NCBI RefSeq assembly: GCF_050003625.1
Contig: NC_134398.1
Coordinates: forward strand, 24,459,211-24,523,210
DNA: 64,000 nucleotides
Source: Haematobia irritans
Taxonomy: Eukaryota; Arthropoda; Insecta; Diptera; Muscidae
Reading direction: 5' to 3'
The notes beneath the pieces were generated by a model. It ran no database searches, was not told the DNA's origin, and saw nothing but the letters and a program-made list of their open reading frames with translations. Position 1 is the stretch's first letter. Each line of letters opens with the position of its first letter. The position numbers were made by a program, and so were the translations under genes. Below, piece after piece: positions 59,018-64,000 of this stretch.

Positions 59018-62000
59018 CAGGGACGGAAAATACAACTTTTAAGCAAGTACAAAAAAGTATTTATTTTTAGAGAAAAAGTAATTTTCACTAAATTTAAACA
59101 AAAATTCCATTGGAAGATTATTGTCAAGAGCTTCTTTAGACTGAATTTCGTTTTTCAACTCCTCCATTGCCAAATTTTCTAAAGAAATAAAATTTTGACA
59201 AAATATTTAAAGAAATAAAATTTTGACAAAATTGCCTAAAGAAATAAATTTTTGACAAAAATTTCTAAAGAAATAAAATTTTACAAAATTTTCTAAAGAA
59301 ATAAAATTTTAATAAAATTTTCAATAAAAATAAAATTGTGACAAAATCTTCTATAGAAATAAAATTTTGATATAATATTATATAGAAATAAAATTTCGAC
59401 AAAATTTTCTATAGAAATACAATTTTGACAAAATTTCCAATAAAAATAAATGTGTCACAAAATTTTCTATAGTAATAAAATTTTGATAACATTTTATATA
59501 GAAATAAAATTTTGACAATTTTTTCTATAGAAATAAAATTTTGACAAAATTTCCAATAAAAATTAAATTTTGACAAAAATGTCTAAAGAAATAAAATTTG
59601 ACAAAATTTTCTAACGAAATAAAATTTGAGAAATTTTTCTAAAGAAATACAATTTTGACAAAATTTTCCACAGAAATAAAATTTTGACAAAATTTTTCTA
59701 AAGAAATACAATTTTGACAAAATTTTCTAAAGAAATAAAATTTTGTCAAAATTTTCTATAGATTTAAAATTTTGACAAAATTTTCTATAGAAATGAAATT
59801 TTCTATGGAAATAAAATTTTGACAAAATTTTCTAAAGAAATAAAATTTTGTCAAAATTTTCTATAGATTTAAAATTTTGACACCATTTTCTATAGAAATA
59901 AAATTTTGACAAAATTTTCTATAGAAATAAAATGTTGACAAAATTTTCTACAGAAATAAAATGTTGACAAAATTTACTAAAGAAATAAAATTTTGACAAA
60001 GTTTTCTATAGAAATAAAATTTTGACAAAATTTTCTAAAGAAATAACATTTTGACAAAATTTTCTAAAGAAATAAAATTTTGACAAAATTTTCTAAAGAA
60101 ATAAAATTTTGACAAAATTTTCTAACGAAATAAAATTTGACAAAATTTTCCACAGAAATAAAATTTTGAAAAAAATTTTATAGACATAAAATTTTGACAA
60201 AATTTTCCATAGAAATAAAATTTTGACATAATTTTCTATAGAAATAAAATTTTGATAAAATTTTATATAGAAATAAAATGTTGACAAAATTTTCTAAAGA
60301 AACAAAATTTTGACCAAATATTCTATAGAAATAAAATTTTGACAAAATATTCTATAGAAATAAAATTTTGAAAGAATTTCCAATAAAAATAAAATTTTGA
60401 CAATATTTTCTATAGAAATAAAATTTTGACAAAATTTTCTACAGAAATAAAATTTTGACAAAATTTTCTACCGAAATAAACTATTGATAAAATTTTCTAC
60501 CGAACTAAACTTTTGACAAAATTTTCTAAAGAAATAAAATTTTGACAAAATTTTCTAAAGAAATAAAATTTTGACAAAATTTTCTAAAGAAATAAAATTT
60601 TGTCAAAATTTTCTATAGATTTAAAATTTTGACACCATTTTCTATAGAAATAAAATTTTGACAAAATTTTCTATAGAAATAAAATGTTGACAAAATTTTC
60701 TACAGAAATAAAATGTTGACAAAATTTACTAAAGAAATAAAATTTTGACAAAGTTTTCTATAGAAATAAAATTTTGACAAAATTTTCTAAAGAAATAACA
60801 TTTTGACAAAATTTTCTAAAGAAATAAAATTTTGACAAAATTTTCTAAAGAAATAAAATTTTGACAAAATTTTCTAACGAAATAAAATTTGACAAAATTT
60901 TCCACAGAAATAAAATTTTGAAAAAAATTTTATAGACATAAAATTTTGACAAAATTTTCCATAGAAATAAAATTTTGACATAATTTTCTATAGAAATAAA
61001 ATTTTGATAAAATTTTATATAGAAATAAAATGTTGACAAAATTTTCTAAAGAAACAAAATTTTGACCAAATATTCTATAGAAATAAAATTTTGACAAAAT
61101 ATTCTATAGAAATAAAATTTTGAAAGAATTTCCAATAAAAATAAAATTTTGACAATATTTTCTATAGAAATAAAATTTTGACAAAATTTTCTACAGAAAT
61201 AAAATTTTGACAAAATTTTCTACCGAAATAAACTATTGATAAAATTTTCTACCGAACTAAACTTTTGACAAAATTTACTAAAGAAATAAAATTTTGACAA
61301 AATTTTCTAAAGAAATAAAATTTTGACAAAATTTTCTAAAGAAATAAAATTTTGACAAAATTTTCTAAAGAAATAAAAATTTGACAAAATTTTCTATAGA
61401 AATAAAATTTTGACAAAATTTTCTATAGAAATAAAAGTTTGACAAAAATTTCTAAAGAAATAACATTTTGACAAACTTTTCCATAGAAACAAAATTTTGA
61501 CAAAATATTCTATAGAAATAAAATTTTGACAAAATTTCCAATAAAAATAAAATTTTGACATAATTTTCTATAGAAATAAAATTTTGATAAAATTTTATAT
61601 AGAAATAAAATGTTGACAAAATTTTCTAAAGAAACAAAATTTTGACCAAATATTCTATAGAAATAAAATTTAAAATTTCCAATAAAAATAAAATTTTGAT
61701 AAAATTTTCTACAGAAATAAATTTTTGACAAAATTTTCTAAAGAAATAAAATTTTGTCAAAATTTTCTAAAGAAGTAAAATTCTGACAAAATCTTCTACA
61801 GAAATAAAATTTTGACAAAATTTTCTACAGAAATAAAATTTTGACAAAATTTTCTACCGAAATAAACTATTGACAAAATTTTCTAAAGAAATAAACTTTT
61901 GACAAAATTTTTTATAGATATAAAATTTTGACAAAATTTCCTATACAAATAACATATTGCCTATACAAAATTTTCTGGCGAAACAAAATTTTGACAAAAT

Positions 62001-62554
62001 TTTCTATAGAAATAAAATTTAGACAAAATTTTCTATAGAAATAAAATTTTGATAAAATATTCTATAGAAATAAAATTTTGACAAAATTTCCTATAAAAAT
62101 AAAAGTTTCACAAAATATTCTATAGAAGTATAATTTTGACAAAATTTCCAATAAAAATAATATTTTTATAGATATAAAATTTTGGCATAATTTTCTATAG
62201 ATATAAAATTTTGACAAAATTTTCTATAGAAATAAAATGTTTACAAAATTTTCTATAGATATAAATTTTTGACAAAATTTTCTATAGAAATTGTGTTTTT
62301 GACTATGGCTTTTACAAAATCGAGATTTTCTTCCCGCATGAACTTGTCTGTTTGCCAAATTTGTAAAAGACTTTTAGCAAATAAGTTTGTTATAAACTTT
62401 TTCAAAATATTAAAATATTTTATGAAAACTATTGTACCATAAATCTGATATCGGCTAAGATACGTCTACACAAAAGGTACTACAATTACTCGCGGGGGTA
62501 CTGCGGTGAAAAAGTATTGAAAAAAGTACTGTAGTACTGCATTTTCCATCCCTG
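59018..62554. mobile_element. 3.5-kb hAT-type element filled with 29-bp satellite
   Basis: The left terminus is CAGGGACGGAAAATACA. The right terminus, reverse complemented, is CAGGGATGGAAAATGCA. They are flanked by identical octamers GTCTAAGG (59010-59017 and 62555-62562). Removing the element rejoins spacer sequence. Perfect 8-bp duplication and CA...TG ends indicate hAT. About 3.1 of its 3.5 kb is satellite. The flanks of about 155 and 250 bp include AGTACT/GTACTTTTTTCAATAC motifs. No transposase, so it is non-autonomous. Confidence 0.87.
59175..62300 (-). repeat. 29-bp satellite array inside the hAT, 752-bp higher-order repeat
   Basis: About 107 minus-orientation units, many with CTAAAG for CTATAG. 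A segment (about 59810-60523) is repeated at 60562-61275 with an offset of exactly 752 bp. A partial third copy (GACATAATTTTCTATAG, GATAAAATTTTATATAG, GACCAAATATTC) lies at about 61550-61672. Identical frames at 60093-60287 and 60845-61039 reflect this duplication. Confidence 0.95.
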
Positions 62555-62562
62555 GTCTAAGG

Positions 62563-62979
62563 ATCTACTTTGTCATAAATTATCATTTGATAATACTAAG
62601 TACGGCGTATTTTTTCTTCTATGCCAAAGTGTGTCATTGTTCGAGAAAATGAAATTTATGAGTGTATTTATTAGGGCTTTAAAAGAATTTAACATTTGTT
62701 TGTATAAATAATATGCCTTGTAAATTAATTGCTTAGTCTGTAAGGAACTTTGTGTTTCCATTGACTTAAATAAATAAATAATATAAATAATGCTTGGGAC
62801 GCCAAAATAGACAACAGAAGTCAATATTTTGTTCACGCATAAAGCGGTGGCGTGGAGAGTACCGCACTTTTCTTTTTTCTTATATGCAATAATTGTCTAT
62901 AAAACAAACGCATATAAGAAAAAAAATTGCGGGATTTTCTAACTTTCTTATAGATATTGCAACATATATATGTTTAATC
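62563..62979. other. spacer, no gene recognised
   Basis: The minus frame 62573-62836 (87 aa) overlaps the hAT insertion-site flank and has no recognisable domain. Confidence 0.4.
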
Positions 62980-63190
62980 GAAAATTCTAAATTAATATAT
63001 ACTTGAAACCACATATATTATTTTTATGAAACATTGATGTCGGAAACATAATATATTTGAACATATTAACATATGTGTCCCAAACATCTTATGTTAATTT
63101 GGGAACATTATATTTTTGCACTTAAATATATTGTGTTTAAAAAATTTCAGCCCGAAACATATTTTGCTGACAAAGGAATATATGAAACAC
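62980..63190 (+). mobile_element. fragment of the 13056 dispersed element
   Basis: AACATATTAACATATGTGTC, CCAAACATCTTATG and TTGGGAACATTATATT, then ATATTGTGTTTAAAAAATTT, in the same order as about 13790-13930. Confidence 0.7.
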
Positions 63191-63704
63191 ATATTCTTCT
63201 ATCCATGCTGTTTTCCCAAAAACGTTAAAAATGTTTATTTTATTTCACTATATATTTTTCTTTGTGCGTGTAAATCCTTTTTGAAAATAGCGTTTGTTAA
63301 ATTCGAAAGCATTGTTATGTTTTTTTTTTTTCTTCTTCTTCTTTTTGTTATATTGCACTGTTCAGCATTTTTTAACAACTTTTTACTTCTTTAATGGAAT
63401 ATATCGTACGAACTATGATCGAAACTGGAAAAGTCAATATATACGTACACACTTGTACATAGATGCACTAAACAAATTCATATGCTTTTAGGCTAGATTG
63501 CTTTTGGGATGGGAATATCAACGTATGGGAATAAATAACAAATATTGAAATGAATCAAAATGAAATTTTTCGTAAGAACAAGTTTGTATACAATATGTGG
63601 CATATATTCGGGCGATTTAACTAGGAATATGCATTTTATTCGCAAAACGTTGCTTTTTGTAATATTGAAGTTAACAATCAAACCGAAGATTGAACTAAAA
63701 TTAT
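63191..63704. other. spacer, no gene recognised
   Basis: T-rich tract (63319-63345). The frames 63116-63394, 63294-63491 and 63493-63681 are unassigned, and the first starts inside transposon sequence. Confidence 0.4.
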
Positions 63705-64000
63705 TTTTATTGCTATAGAAAATGTTGTCAACATTTTAGTTCTATAGAAAATTTTGTTAACATTTTATTTCTATAGAAAATTTTGTCAAAATTTTATTTC
63801 TATAGGAAATTTTGTCAAAATTTTATTTCTATAGAAAATTGTGTCAAAATGTTATTTCTATACAAAATTTTGTCACAATTTTATTTCTATAGAAAATTTT
63901 GCCAAATTTTATTTCTATAGAAAATTTTGTTAAATTTTTTTTGTAAAGAATATTTTGTCAAAATTTTATTCCTATAGAAAATTTTGTCAAAATTTTAGTT
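63705..64000 (+). repeat. 29-bp satellite array, runs off the window
   Basis: About ten plus-orientation units. The array continues past the right edge. Confidence 0.93.

Overview
This is AT-rich, repeat-dominated, apparently intergenic or heterochromatin-like DNA from a dipteran, most likely a calyptrate/muscid fly. The evidence is interspersed elements with a (TA)n - conserved core - (GTCY)n layout typical of dipteran mini-me/DINE-type elements, together with mariner, Tc1, Jockey-type and Penelope-type relics. The species call is an inference. I see no intact conserved protein-coding gene, tRNA or rRNA. Nothing could be computed here, so repeat limits are read by eye and are good to roughly 10-30 bp, except where a target-site duplication fixes them.

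The dominant component is one 29-bp satellite. Its unit is the palindrome TTTCTATAGAAA followed by ATTTTGTCAAAATTTTA. It fills about 29 kb (about 45%) of the window in some twenty arrays. They read in the + direction at about 3.5, 6.9, 9.8, 16.9-18.6, 21-22.6, 30.2-32.9, 35.2-39.8, 41.7-44.6, 45.6, 52.3-56.3 and 63.7-64 kb. They read in the - direction at about 13-14.7, 23.8-27.5, 46.4-51.1 and 59.2-62.3 kb. Several arrays contain higher-order duplications of 0.4-1.8 kb.

The arrays are not free-standing. At least two lie inside Helentron-like (mini-me/DINE-type) elements: element E (8564-10400) and element H (about 51308-46312, minus strand), where head and tail are about 5 kb apart with about 4.7 kb of satellite between them. 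Two others lie inside hAT-type elements with 8-bp target-site duplications (12867-14876 and 59018-62554). A conserved leader precedes many arrays. Four Helentron-like subfamilies (A, C, D/H, E/F) differ in sequence, but A, C, D, E and F all carry internal tandem repeats of the same 153-bp period.

Layout: 0-7.6 kb nested Helentron-like elements A-D, TIR elements and satellite; 7.6-15 kb a LINE scrap, elements E and F, and a hAT inside F; 15-20 kb a duplicated spacer, a TIR element and satellite; 19.9-20.8 kb a 34-bp minisatellite; 21-27.5 kb satellite; 27.6-30.2 kb spacer with a mariner relic and a hAT MITE; 30-45 kb satellite interrupted by Penelope, foldback, Tc1 and Jockey-type insertions; 46.3-51.3 kb element H; 52-56 kb satellite; 56.9-58 kb another repeat of about 153 bp; 58-59 kb a small stretch with one candidate membrane-protein ORF; 59-62.6 kb a satellite-bearing hAT; 62.6-64 kb spacer and the start of another array.

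The pieces form no operon or pathway. The picture is of successive transposon insertions, with transposon-internal tandem repeats amplified into long satellite arrays.
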